From Mycolicibacterium baixiangningiae (GTDB lineage: Bacteria; Actinomycetota; Actinomycetes; Mycobacteriales; Mycobacteriaceae): a stretch of 64,000 nucleotides of DNA. Position numbers and translations under genes: made by a program. Below, piece after piece: positions 35,466 through 43,900 of the stretch (positions within the stretch are counted from its first letter, which is position 1; each line of letters begins with the position of its first letter). Location: positions 434,001 to 498,000 of the forward strand of contig NZ_CP066218.1 in NCBI RefSeq assembly GCF_016313185.1. The letters run 5' to 3'. Below the pieces are notes generated by a model. It did no database searches and was not told the origin of the DNA. It saw nothing but the letters and a program-made list of their open reading frames with translations.

Positions 35466-36872
35466 ATGACCTCCCTTGACTGCGAAAGGCACGACGCTGT
35501 GCTCCCCGACCCGAAGCTCTCCACACCGATTTGGCCGCTCACGGCCGACCTCGACGCGTCGGGGCGGTTGTGCGTAGGCGGCGTTGCGCTGACCGAGATA
35601 GCCGGCAGGTTCGGGACGCCGGCTTATGTGCTCGACGAAGCTGATTTCCGGCATCGGGTCCGCAGCTACCGCCAGGCTCTGCCCGACGTCGAGCTGGTGT
35701 ACGCGGGCAAAGCCCTTCTGACCACCGCGGTGGCACGGTGGGCTGCTGAGGAGCACATCGGCGTCGATGTGTGCTCCAGCGGCGAGTTGACGGTGGCGCT
35801 CGCCGGGGGCGTGGACCCCGCCCGCATCATCGTCCACGGCAACGCCAAGTCTTTCGATGATCTTCGTGGCGCCGTGACCGCGGGTGTGGGACGCATCGTC
35901 ATCGACTCCCTGACCGAGATCGATCATCTTTCCCGCATCGCCCGTCGACCCCAGTCGGTGCTGATCCGCGTGACACCCGGTGTCGACATCCACGGGCACG
36001 CAGCGGTGACCACGGGCATCACCGACCAGAAGTTCGGATTCCCGCTTGGAAGCGCCCAGGCCACCGAGGCGGTGACCCGCGTACTTGCCGAGCCCGCGCT
36101 CTCGCTCGTCGCCTTGCACTGCCATATCGGCTCCCAGGTCACCGACCCCGCCCTCTACGGCGAGACGGCCCGTCGAATGATCATGGCAATGGCCGACATC
36201 CGCGACCAGCACGACCTGCTGCTCAAGGAGCTCAACATGGGTGGCGGGCACGGCGTTCCGTATGTCGACACCGACGCCGAGCTCGACATCACCGAGCTGG
36301 CGGCGGCGGTCGGCGAGGCAGTGGACTCCACGTGCGCGCAGCGCGACTTCCCGCGGCCGCAGATCGTGATGGAGCCCGGCCGCGCCATCAGCGCGCGCGC
36401 CGGAGTCACCGTGTACCGGGTCCTGGGGATCAAGACCCAGCCGGGCGCGCGGACCTTTGTGGCCGTGGACGGTGGCATGAGCGATAACCCCCGAGTCGAG
36501 CTCTACGGCGCGAAATACACTGCCACCGTGGCCAACCGCCGCTCCACGGCGCCCACACAGCTGATGACCATCGCCGGGCGTCATTGCGAAGCCGGCGACG
36601 AACTCGTCCGCGACGTCGAGTTGCCGTCCGACTTGAAGCCCGGCGACCTTCTGGCGGTGGCCTGCACCGGCGCCTATCACCACAGCATGGCCTCCACGTA
36701 CAACATGGTGGGGCGCCCACCACTGGTGAGTGTCGACCGTGGCAGGGCGACCGGACTCGTTCGCCGCGAGACCATCGCCGATCTGTTGGCGCGCGACCGC
36801 GAATGGGTGGAGAGCGCTGTCGGTGCCCTGTGTCAGCGGGCCGGATATGCCGCACTGCTGGATGGCGAGTAG
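35466..36872 (+). CDS. Diaminopimelate-decarboxylase-like PLP enzyme (second LysA)
   Basis: 468 residues from the ATG at 35466 (GTG at 35499 is an alternative; both have purine-rich sites). Fold-type III PLP decarboxylase features: Schiff-base Lys82 in LVYAGKALLTT, HCHIGSQ, the phosphate loop NMGGGHGVPY, EPGRAISARAG, and the second-subunit active-site block HCEAGDEL (CESxD in classical LysA). GAYHHSMASTYN closes the site. It would decarboxylate meso-diaminopimelate to lysine or act on a related D-amino acid. Mycobacteria normally carry lysA beside hom/thrC elsewhere, so this is probably an extra, specialised copy. The WhiB gene follows after 41 bases. Confidence 0.82.
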   Translation: MTSLDCERHDAVLPDPKLSTPIWPLTADLDASGRLCVGGVALTEIAGRFGTPAYVLDEADFRHRVRSYRQALPDVELVYAGKALLTTAVARWAAEEHIGVDVCSSGELTVALAGGVDPARIIVHGNAKSFDDLRGAVTAGVGRIVIDSLTEIDHLSRIARRPQSVLIRVTPGVDIHGHAAVTTGITDQKFGFPLGSAQATEAVTRVLAEPALSLVALHCHIGSQVTDPALYGETARRMIMAMADIRDQHDLLLKELNMGGGHGVPYVDTDAELDITELAAAVGEAVDSTCAQRDFPRPQIVMEPGRAISARAGVTVYRVLGIKTQPGARTFVAVDGGMSDNPRVELYGAKYTATVANRRSTAPTQLMTIAGRHCEAGDELVRDVELPSDLKPGDLLAVACTGAYHHSMASTYNMVGRPPLVSVDRGRATGLVRRETIADLLARDREWVESAVGALCQRAGYAALLDGE

Positions 36873-36913
36873 CTGCCTCACCGAACACAGTCCGCTGAAT
36901 GAAAGGACATCCG

Positions 36914-37210
36914 TTGAGCGCGCATAGCCGGCTCGAGGCGTTGAAGCACGGTGGTTCGCCGGCGTTGCCACGACCGCTGTGGGACTTGTGGAGTTGGCAG
37001 ATGCGCGGGCGCTGCCGGGACTATCCCGCCGAGCTGTTCTTCCCCGAAAGCGGCGGGCGGGACGGTCTGAGGTCACGTGAGGAGCGGGCCAAAGACATAT
37101 GCCAGGAGTGCCCGGTGATCCTCAGCTGCCGTGAGCATGCGCTGCACACCCCGGAAATGTACGGCGTGTGGGGCGCGATGACGGCGCGTGAAAGAGCGAA
37201 CCTGCAATGA
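36914..37210 (+). CDS. WhiB-family iron-sulfur regulator
   Basis: 98 residues from the TTG at 36914, chosen because GAAAGGA (36901-36907) is well spaced from it; an ATG at 36899 precedes that site. The four cluster cysteines are present in the WhiB order: one in RGRCRDYP, two in ICQECP, one in LSCREHA. The turn YGVWGAMTARER corresponds to the conserved G(V/I)WGG element. WhiB proteins bind a [4Fe-4S] cluster and work with the primary sigma factor. Which of WhiB1-7 it is closest to cannot be told here; its linkage to LysA-type genes is unusual. Confidence 0.88.
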   Translation: MSAHSRLEALKHGGSPALPRPLWDLWSWQMRGRCRDYPAELFFPESGGRDGLRSREERAKDICQECPVILSCREHALHTPEMYGVWGAMTARERANLQ

Positions 37211-37400
37211 GTTGCACCGCAGCCGGATCACTCGGTGAGCTGGTTGTCACAGAGCACGCAGCCCTTGACGTCCCTTTGATCCTGATCCGGCGCGGGCAGA
37301 AACAGGTGCGGTGTCAGGAAGCCGTCAAAATTCACCGCAGCGGCGTCAGTGTTGCGTTGGGTCAGCCCCCTCAGGGCGCGGAGCGGGGTAGGTATGAAAC

Positions 37401-38099
37401 ATGACAACCGCACTTGCACAGGAAGACACCGCCGTCGACCTCGGCGCGTCTTTGACGGCTGTTCGCCGCGTCCTGCCGTCGGCGGGGTACGGCGTCACGG
37501 CGACGGACCTGATCGACCGTGGGGCGGCACGATGGGTGAGAGCGCACGGCGTCTCGGTCTTCGCGCAGAACGAGGACGATTTGGAGGTGCTGGCGCGCAA
37601 CAGCATCCGTCCGGTCCAGGTCGTCCTGCGGTGCGGCTCGACACCGGAGACGATCCGCCGTGCGGTGAATGCCGGCGTCTCGCGGTTCGTGGTGTGCACT
37701 GCCGCCGAATCGGCGCTTCTGGCCGAGTTCGCCCACCGCACCAAGTACATCTATCTAGGCGGCGGTGCGCCGGTCCCCGTACCTCACCGCCGACTACAGG
37801 TCATCGGATTACATTGCGAAGTAGATGATTCCAGCGGCCGGATCGAATGGGCAGACGCCACTGAGCGGATGCTCTGCAGGCTGGCCTACCTACGCTCCTG
37901 CGCATTGCGTCCGGTGCGGTTGACCCTGACAGGACGTCCGACGCCCCAGGGGCGCTGCGCGTCGGCCGAGGAAACATCGCTCATCGCCTCCGCAGTCCGC
38001 GACGCCCTCGACGAGGGATGCCATCGGTGGCGATTGAACCGCCCCAAAGTCCTCCTGGGTCCCGGCCGCCTCGCCGGTATGGACACCGTGGCCGCTTGA
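37401..38099 (+). CDS. LysA-barrel-like protein without PLP lysine (paralogue B)
   Basis: 232 residues. Compared with the neighbouring LysA: GAARWVRAHGVSVFAQNEDD corresponds to VARWAAEEHIGVDVCSSGEL, RPVQVVLRCGSTPETIRRAV to the HGNAKSFDDLRGAV strand-helix, NAGVSRFVVCT to TAGVGRIVIDS, and LQVIGLHCEVDDSSG to LVALHCHIGSQVTD. At the position of YAGKA the sequence reads SAGYG, so the PLP lysine is missing; the C-terminal catalytic domain is also absent. It is paralogous to the protein at 34.5-35.2 kb. It lies 190 bases after the WhiB gene, same strand. A regulatory, binding or partner (antizyme-like) role is possible but untested. Confidence 0.7.
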   Translation: MTTALAQEDTAVDLGASLTAVRRVLPSAGYGVTATDLIDRGAARWVRAHGVSVFAQNEDDLEVLARNSIRPVQVVLRCGSTPETIRRAVNAGVSRFVVCTAAESALLAEFAHRTKYIYLGGGAPVPVPHRRLQVIGLHCEVDDSSGRIEWADATERMLCRLAYLRSCALRPVRLTLTGRPTPQGRCASAEETSLIASAVRDALDEGCHRWRLNRPKVLLGPGRLAGMDTVAA

Positions 38100-38295
38100 G
38101 TATTGCCCCGCAGCCAACCGTTTTCTGTGGTCGTCTCCACCCGGTACGAGAAATCGTCGATCATTGTGGGGAATGCCGGACCGGGGCGATGAGGGGATGA
38201 GACGGTGGCTTCGACGCACGAACAGTCCCCCGGGCGCCACTTCGGATGACACCGCGTTGACACTGCCGCGGTGCTCCGGGTGTCGACGGGTTGAT

Positions 38296-38538
38296 TCAGC
38301 TGGTGGCGGGACCCGCGGCCGAGGATCCCTGCATCCTGCCCAGGAATTCGTGGCACTGGCGCGCCCGCGCCGAGTCCTCGGACATCACCTGTTCGAAGAA
38401 CGACGCGATGTCGTCGAGGCCGGCGTTGCGTGCGTCCCGCACGTACTGCCCGTAGTCGTGCCCCGCTTTGAGCGAGTGGTACTGAACTGAGATCAAGTCG
38501 AACGTCACATCGTCGAAGCCGGTCTCTCCAGTAGCCAT
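38296..38538 (-). CDS. Small helical ferritin-like protein
   Basis: 80 residues from the ATG at 38538, preceded by GGAGGA; an open frame continues upstream to 38580 but crosses the promoter. The sequence (VTFDLISVQYHSLKAGHDY then GQYVRDARNAGLDDIASFF) predicts two long amphipathic helices with many His/Glu/Asp, reminiscent of half a ferritin-like bundle. I know no function. A SigF-type promoter lies 43 bases upstream, suggesting stationary-phase or stress expression. Confidence 0.65.
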   Translation of the reverse strand: MATGETGFDDVTFDLISVQYHSLKAGHDYGQYVRDARNAGLDDIASFFEQVMSEDSARARQCHEFLGRMQGSSAAGPATS

Positions 38539-38580
38539 GTCTTCCTCCGATCCGAGTTTTTTCTGGGATACCGCAGGCAC

Positions 38581-38605
38581 TACCCGGCGCCGGTATCTGT
38601 AAACG
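38581..38605 (-). promoter_or_regulatory. SigF-type promoter
   Basis: Reading the minus strand, CGTTT (38605-38601), 15 bases, then GGGTA (38585-38581). This is one mismatch from the mycobacterial SigF consensus GGTTT-N15-GGGTA, with ideal spacing, 43 bases before the small helical protein's ATG. Confidence 0.6.
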
Positions 38606-38647
38606 AGGCGATGTGAACGCGTCCATCCCGGCGCGGCGACCGGGCGC

Positions 38648-39946
38648 CTAGTTTCTCGTGGCCGGGTCGGGGGCCGTACGTAGGACGAGCACGACCGCCG
38701 CGGAGATCACCATCATCACCCCGACCGCCCACATGCCCGCCCTGGCCGAGTCCATCGCATCGTCGAGGGCACCGGTCAGGTACGGGGCGGCGAATCCGCC
38801 CAGATTGCCGACGGAGTTGATCAGCCCGATCGCACCGGCCGCGGCGGCACCGGTGAGGAACCGTGACGGCAGGGCCCAGAAGCTGGGGATCGCGCTGAAC
38901 ACCCCCATGGCGGCGAGCGTCACCGGGATCATCACCAGCACCGGGCTGTCGAGGTACAACGCGACCGGTATCGCCAGCCCGCCGATCAGCATGGGAATCG
39001 CGACGTGCCAGGCGTGTCCGCCGGTGCGGTCGGCGTGGCGCGACCACAGGTACATGGACACCGCGGCGAACGAGTAGGGGATCGCGGTGATCAGCCCGAC
39101 CTGCTCGATGGACAGCGTCAGCCCGAAGCTTTCGCGGAAACCGGCGATGATGGACGGCAGGAAGAACGCCAGCGCATACAGGCCGTAGGCGACGCCGAAG
39201 TACACCACCGCGAGCGCCCAGACCCGCGGGCTGGTCAGCGCACGCCGCAGCGGGAAGTCGAACCGGCTGCTGACCTCGCGCTCCTCTGCCGCAAGAGCAT
39301 CTGTCAGCCAACGCTTTTCGTCGTCGGGCAGCCAGGTGGCGTCGGCGGGCCGATCGGTCAGGTAGAACCAGCACACGACGCCGAGCACGATCGCCGGGAG
39401 ACCCGAGCAGATCATCATGACCTGCCATCCGGCCAGCCCGAACAGTCCGTCGCCGACGTCGATCAGCCACGCGCCCACCGGTGTGCCGACCGCCGCGGCG
39501 ACTGGACTGGCCAGCATGAACATCGCGACGACCCGGGCCCGGTAGGCACCCGGGAACCAGCGGCTGAGGTAGAAGATCACGCCGGGGAACAGCCCGGCCT
39601 CGGCCATCCCGAGCAGGAAGCGCAGCGCCAGCAGGGTCGGGGCGTTCGGCGCGAATCCGATGGCGACGACCACGATCCCCCAGGACACCGCGATGCGGGC
39701 CAGCCACCGGCGCGCCCCGAACCGGTGCAGCGCGAGGTTGGACGGTACTTCCACGAGGACGTAGCCGATGAAGAAGATGCCCGAGGCGAAGCCGAACATC
39801 GTGGCCGACAGCTGCAGGTGCGCGCTGATGTCGGCCTTGGCGATGCCGAGATTGGTGCGGTCCAGATAGTTGACGAAGTACAGCGCCATCAGGATCGGGA
39901 CGGTGCGCCACATGACCCTGCGCACCGTGCCGTGCCGCGTCGTCAC
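38648..39946 (-). CDS. MFS transporter, anion:cation symporter (phthalate/tartrate-permease) type
   Basis: 432 residues, twelve membrane helices. ALYFVNYLDRTNLGIAKADI at helix 1 and the GFFFIGYVLVEVPSNL-like segment (GIFFIGYVLVEVPSNLALHR) are hallmarks of the ACS family, as is GMAEAGLFPGVIFYLSRWFP. Members import organic anions such as 4-hydroxyphenylacetate, tartrate or phthalate. No catabolic gene is adjacent, so the substrate is unknown. Confidence 0.85.
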   Translation of the reverse strand: MTTRHGTVRRVMWRTVPILMALYFVNYLDRTNLGIAKADISAHLQLSATMFGFASGIFFIGYVLVEVPSNLALHRFGARRWLARIAVSWGIVVVAIGFAPNAPTLLALRFLLGMAEAGLFPGVIFYLSRWFPGAYRARVVAMFMLASPVAAAVGTPVGAWLIDVGDGLFGLAGWQVMMICSGLPAIVLGVVCWFYLTDRPADATWLPDDEKRWLTDALAAEEREVSSRFDFPLRRALTSPRVWALAVVYFGVAYGLYALAFFLPSIIAGFRESFGLTLSIEQVGLITAIPYSFAAVSMYLWSRHADRTGGHAWHVAIPMLIGGLAIPVALYLDSPVLVMIPVTLAAMGVFSAIPSFWALPSRFLTGAAAAGAIGLINSVGNLGGFAAPYLTGALDDAMDSARAGMWAVGVMMVISAAVVLVLRTAPDPATRN

Positions 39947-39990
39947 GCCGTGATCGTATGCTGCCGGCCCGCCGGGGGCCGGTGTCTACG

Positions 39991-40287
39991 TCAGGCGCAG
40001 TCGGCGCAGATCAGCGCGTCGCCGGCGTTGCGGGCCAACCGGCTGCGGTGGAACACCAGGAAACAACTCGTGCAGGTGAACTCGTCGGCCTGCTTGGGGA
40101 TGACCCGCACGGTGAGTTCCTCACCGGACAGATCGGCCCCGGGGAGTTCGACGGACTCCAGCGGGTCGGCGTCTTCGAGGTCGAGGACTGCTGCGCGGGC
40201 ATCGCTGCGCCCGACCGGCAGTTCGTCGAGCGAGTCGGTTTCCAGGTCTTCTTGCTTGCGGCGCGGTGCGTCGTAGTCCACGGTCAT
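39991..40287 (-). CDS. DUF4193 zinc-ribbon-like protein
   Basis: 98 residues from the ATG at 40287 (MTVDYDAPRRK). The acidic middle (LDLEDADPLESVELPG) and C-terminal CTSCFLVFHRSRLA...CADC match the DUF4193 family conserved in actinobacteria; the two CxxC pairs probably bind zinc. The function is unknown. Confidence 0.85.
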   Translation of the reverse strand: MTVDYDAPRRKQEDLETDSLDELPVGRSDARAAVLDLEDADPLESVELPGADLSGEELTVRVIPKQADEFTCTSCFLVFHRSRLARNAGDALICADCA

Positions 40288-40387
40288 GATGACTGCCTCT
40301 TGGGTTGTAGCGGCGAATGGCACAGCACTCAACGGACGCTGATCGCCTGTTGTTCCCGGCTGGCGGACCCATCAAACACGTCGCACA

Positions 40388-42592
40388 TTACGGATCGCGA
40401 GGCAGCCCCAGTAAACGCTCGGCGATGATGTTCAATTGGACCTCCGTCGTGCCGCCGTAGATCGTCGTCGCGCGGCTGCCGAGCAGGTATTCCACCCACG
40501 TGAACTCCAGGGAATCCGGTTCGGCGAGCACGCCGTCGGTGCCGAACGACGACACCGCGAACTCCGCATAGCCCTGACCGGTCTTCATCGACAACAGCTT
40601 GGAGACGGCCGCCGACGGCATCGCGTCCCCGCCGGCCAGCGTCAGCAGCGTCGAGCGCAGGTTGAGCAGTTTGGCGGCGTGCCCTTCGGCGATCAGCTGC
40701 CCGGCCTTGTTCTGGCCGATCCGATCGAAGTGGCCGTCGCGGATGAATCCGACGAAACCGTCGAGCGTGGCCAGGAACGGTGGCTCGCTGCTGCCGATCG
40801 ACACCCGCTCGTTGGTCAGAGTGTTGCGGCTGACCTCCCAGCCGCGGTTGACCTCACCGAGGACGAGTTCGTCGGGGATGAACACGTCGTCGATGAACAC
40901 CGTGTTGAACATCGCGTTGCCGGTCAGCTCGCGCAGCGGTTTGACCTCGACGCCTTCGCTGTTCATATCGAGCAGGAAGTACGTGATGCCATTGTGCTTC
41001 GGCGCGCTGGCGTCGGTGCGTGCGAGCAGCGCACCCCACTGGGAGTACTGCGCGCCGGTGGTCCAGATCTTCTGGCCGGTGATGCGCCAGCCGCCGTCGA
41101 CCTTGGTGGCCTTGGTGGTCAGGCTCGCCAGATCGGATCCGGCTCCCGGCTCGGAGAACAACTGGCACCAGATCATCTCGCCGCGGAAGGTGGGCGGCAG
41201 GAACCGCTGCTTCTGCTCGTCGGTGCCGAACGCCACGATCGAGGGGATCAGCCAGGCCGCGATCCCCATCTGCGGGCGCTTGACCCGCCCGGACGCGAAC
41301 TCCTGGGCGATGAGGATCTGCTCCACCGGACCGGCGCCACGTCCCCACGGCTTGGGCAGGTGCGGCACCACCCAGCCGCCCTCGGCGATCGCGACGGTGC
41401 GGTCCTCGCGCGGCAGCGCCTTGAGCCCGGCGACCTCGGCGCGGATCTCCTCGCGCAGCTTCTCGGTGTCGGGGTCGAGGTCGATGTTGATCGGGCGCAT
41501 ACCCGTGGTGGTCGCCGTGTCGACCACGTGCTGCGGGTAATCCGATCGGCGGCCGAAGGCGGCGGCGAGCACCAGCGCGCGGCGGTAGTAGACGTTGGTG
41601 TCGTGCTCCCAGGTGAAGCCGATGCCGCCGTGCACCTGGATGCACTCCTGGACGCAATACTGCGCAGCGGTCGGGGCGAGCGTCGCGGCGACGGCGGCGG
41701 CGAACTCGAAATGTGAATCCGCTGAACCGTTTTCGCGGGTCCCGTCGAGGGCGCGCGCGGCATCCCACACTGCGGCCGTGGCCCGCTCGGTCTGGGCGAT
41801 CATGTCGGCGCACTTGTGTTTGATGGCCTGGAACTGGCCGATCGGCCTGCCGAACTGTTCGCGGATCTTGGCGTAGGCGGCCGCCGTATCGGTTGCCCAC
41901 CGCGCCACGCCGATCGCCTCGGCGGACAGCAGGGTGACGATCAGCGCCCGGGCCACCGGACGGGTGAGGCTACGCAGCACGCGGTCGTCACCGATCTCGA
42001 CGGCGTTCGCGCGCACGTGGGCGACGGGCCGCAGCGGGTCGACGCTCGCCACCGGTTCGATCTCCAGTTGTTCTGCGTCGAAGACCACCCATTCGTCCCC
42101 GCTGCTCGCATCGTCGAGGCCGGCGACGGGCAGCACCAGGACGGAGGCCTGCGCGGCGGCGGGTACGGCGCGCACCTCGCCGCGGACGACCAACCCGTCC
42201 CCGTGCCGGGTGGCGGTCAGGCCGGAATCGATCGCGTAGGCGGCGATGACGTCACCGGAGGCCAGGTCGCTGAGCACTTTGGCGTCGGGGTCATGGGCGG
42301 CGATCAGCGCACTGGCGATCGCCGAGGGGACGAACGGGCCGGGAACCGCGCCATAGCCGAATTCGGCCAGCACGATGGCCAGTTCGAGGATGCCGAAGCC
42401 CTGGCCGCCGGCGGACTCGGGGAGGTGGACACCCTGCAGCCCCTGCTCGGCCGCCGCCTTCCAGAACGGGGGTGGGTTGGGGACCGGGTTCTCGAGCGCA
42501 TCGTGGAGCACTTCGGACGGCGCGACCCGCGCCACTAGGGAGCGCACGGAATCGGCGAGGGCGTTGTGCTCTTCGGTGATCGCAATGGGCAT
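40388..42592 (-). CDS. fadE6: Two-domain acyl-CoA dehydrogenase FadE6
   Basis: 734 residues, about twice a normal acyl-CoA dehydrogenase, as for M. tuberculosis FadE6. The first half (1-370) holds LADSVRSLVARVAPSEV and IREQFGRPIGQFQAIKHKCA; the second half (375-734) holds QLFSEPGAGSDLASL, KIWTTGAQYSQWGALLART and the C-terminal IYGGTTEVQLNIIAERLLGLP. FAD-dependent oxidation of an acyl-CoA is the family activity; the natural substrate is unknown. The gene lies upstream of, and on the same strand as, no obvious partner; synteny with the fadD2/Rv0272c region supports the name. Confidence 0.9.
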   Translation of the reverse strand: MPIAITEEHNALADSVRSLVARVAPSEVLHDALENPVPNPPPFWKAAAEQGLQGVHLPESAGGQGFGILELAIVLAEFGYGAVPGPFVPSAIASALIAAHDPDAKVLSDLASGDVIAAYAIDSGLTATRHGDGLVVRGEVRAVPAAAQASVLVLPVAGLDDASSGDEWVVFDAEQLEIEPVASVDPLRPVAHVRANAVEIGDDRVLRSLTRPVARALIVTLLSAEAIGVARWATDTAAAYAKIREQFGRPIGQFQAIKHKCADMIAQTERATAAVWDAARALDGTRENGSADSHFEFAAAVAATLAPTAAQYCVQECIQVHGGIGFTWEHDTNVYYRRALVLAAAFGRRSDYPQHVVDTATTTGMRPINIDLDPDTEKLREEIRAEVAGLKALPREDRTVAIAEGGWVVPHLPKPWGRGAGPVEQILIAQEFASGRVKRPQMGIAAWLIPSIVAFGTDEQKQRFLPPTFRGEMIWCQLFSEPGAGSDLASLTTKATKVDGGWRITGQKIWTTGAQYSQWGALLARTDASAPKHNGITYFLLDMNSEGVEVKPLRELTGNAMFNTVFIDDVFIPDELVLGEVNRGWEVSRNTLTNERVSIGSSEPPFLATLDGFVGFIRDGHFDRIGQNKAGQLIAEGHAAKLLNLRSTLLTLAGGDAMPSAAVSKLLSMKTGQGYAEFAVSSFGTDGVLAEPDSLEFTWVEYLLGSRATTIYGGTTEVQLNIIAERLLGLPRDP

Positions 42593-42664
42593 AGCTTCGT
42601 TGCCTTCCCTATTAACCGTTTGGTTGGGAGCCAGGCTACCTCGCGTCCGCGGCGGCCTCGATGC

Positions 42665-43804
42665 TCAGCGCCACCGTTTGGCGATCCACTTCGCGATGAG
42701 GTCGGCCTGCTCGCTGCGGGCACCCGGGGTGGTGAAGTAGTGGTCGGTGTCGATCGACGCGCTGGTCTTGTCCTCGCTCGAAAGCGCTTCGTGGATGCGT
42801 CGGGCGTCCGACGGGAAGACGCCGGTGTCCTGGTCGGCGGTGACCACCAGTGCGGGGCATCTGATGCGCGCGAGATGCGGTTCCGCGCGGGTCTGAGCGT
42901 GGCGCAGACTCCACATGCCGAGCCAGTTGCGCAGCGTCGCGGCCGCGGCGATTCCGTGTGCGGAGCGGTTGGCCTTGACCGGGGTGCCGACGTAGCAGGT
43001 GTTCGCCGGGCGGTTCGACGGTTCCAAGGTGGGATCGACCATGCGGAGGTCCGCCCATGTCCGCAGCACGGTGAACGGCCGGTCGGAGAAGCCGGCCGCG
43101 CGGACCCGCGTCCACTCCGATTCCACCCAGTCGGTGATCGCCTCGTTGCGCGCGAACTGCGCGGCGCGGTAACAATCCACGAATTCAGGGGAGTAGGGCG
43201 GCCCGTTGCGCTCGTCGAACGGGTCGAGCCCGGGATCGCTCGCCAGCGGATCCGCCTCGTCGACCACCGAGGCGTCCATCCACGCGGTCAGCACGTCCGG
43301 CCGGCCGGGATGAGCGGCGCTCGCGATGTAACCGTCCGCGGGCAGCAGGTCACCCAGGCCGGCCGCCGGCCGCATCCCGTCGAGCGGGGCGACATGCTTG
43401 TCGCACGCCTGTGCCTGATAGGCGGCCATCAACGAGCCGCCTCCGGAATTGCCCAGCAGGATCACGGTTTCGATGTTCTGCACCTCGTGCAGCCAGCGCA
43501 CACCCACGCCGATGTCCACGAGTGCGTGATCGAGCAGGAAACTGCTCTCGAATCCGCGGAAGCGGGTGTTCCAACCGAGGAACCCGATCCCGCGGGTGGC
43601 CATGTAGTCGGCGAGATAGTGCTCGGAGAAGTCGATCTGGTAGTGCGCGGCGATGATCGCGACCTTGGGCCTGCGGCCCATCCCGCGGTGGTAGATGCCC
43701 TGGCAGGGATGGCCGCCCGAGCCCGCCCGCAGGGCGGCCGGAGAGTTCAGCCCGACGAATTCCCTTGTGACGCCGGGCGTTTTCGACATCGAACTTCTGG
43801 TCAC
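42665..43804 (-). CDS. Alpha/beta-hydrolase-like protein (Rv0272c homologue)
   Basis: 379 residues from the GTG at 43804, which has AGAGGA upstream; the frame is open for 30 more codons. LLGNSGGGSLMAAYQAQ is a nucleophile elbow with Ser, ALVVTADQDTGVFP carries the candidate acid, and TDHYFTTPG the candidate His. N-terminal AIIAAHYQIDFSEHYLADYM is typical of this actinobacterial group. The substrate is unknown. Position next to fadE6 and a TetR regulator matches M. tuberculosis Rv0271c-Rv0273c. Confidence 0.8.
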   Translation of the reverse strand: MTRSSMSKTPGVTREFVGLNSPAALRAGSGGHPCQGIYHRGMGRRPKVAIIAAHYQIDFSEHYLADYMATRGIGFLGWNTRFRGFESSFLLDHALVDIGVGVRWLHEVQNIETVILLGNSGGGSLMAAYQAQACDKHVAPLDGMRPAAGLGDLLPADGYIASAAHPGRPDVLTAWMDASVVDEADPLASDPGLDPFDERNGPPYSPEFVDCYRAAQFARNEAITDWVESEWTRVRAAGFSDRPFTVLRTWADLRMVDPTLEPSNRPANTCYVGTPVKANRSAHGIAAAATLRNWLGMWSLRHAQTRAEPHLARIRCPALVVTADQDTGVFPSDARRIHEALSSEDKTSASIDTDHYFTTPGARSEQADLIAKWIAKRWR

Positions 43805-43900
43805 TGGATCCTCTCGCTCGAGGCGCCGATCGACCGATCGTAGAGTCGAGCCGCCCCGTTGGCAGCGGGTTGCGCGAAAATAGCTGTGGCGCACAGGGTG

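Noticed and set aside
37228..37419. Minus-strand 63-codon frame ending GCVLCDNQLTE
   Set aside because: Its C-terminal half looks protein-like, but it overlaps the start of the paralogue B gene and has no ribosome site or known homologue, so it is not called.
24241..38580. Integrase, attachment site, tRNA or insertion sequence bounding the accessory block
   Set aside because: No transposase, integrase, tRNA gene or flanking direct repeat was recognised, so no specific mobile element is claimed.
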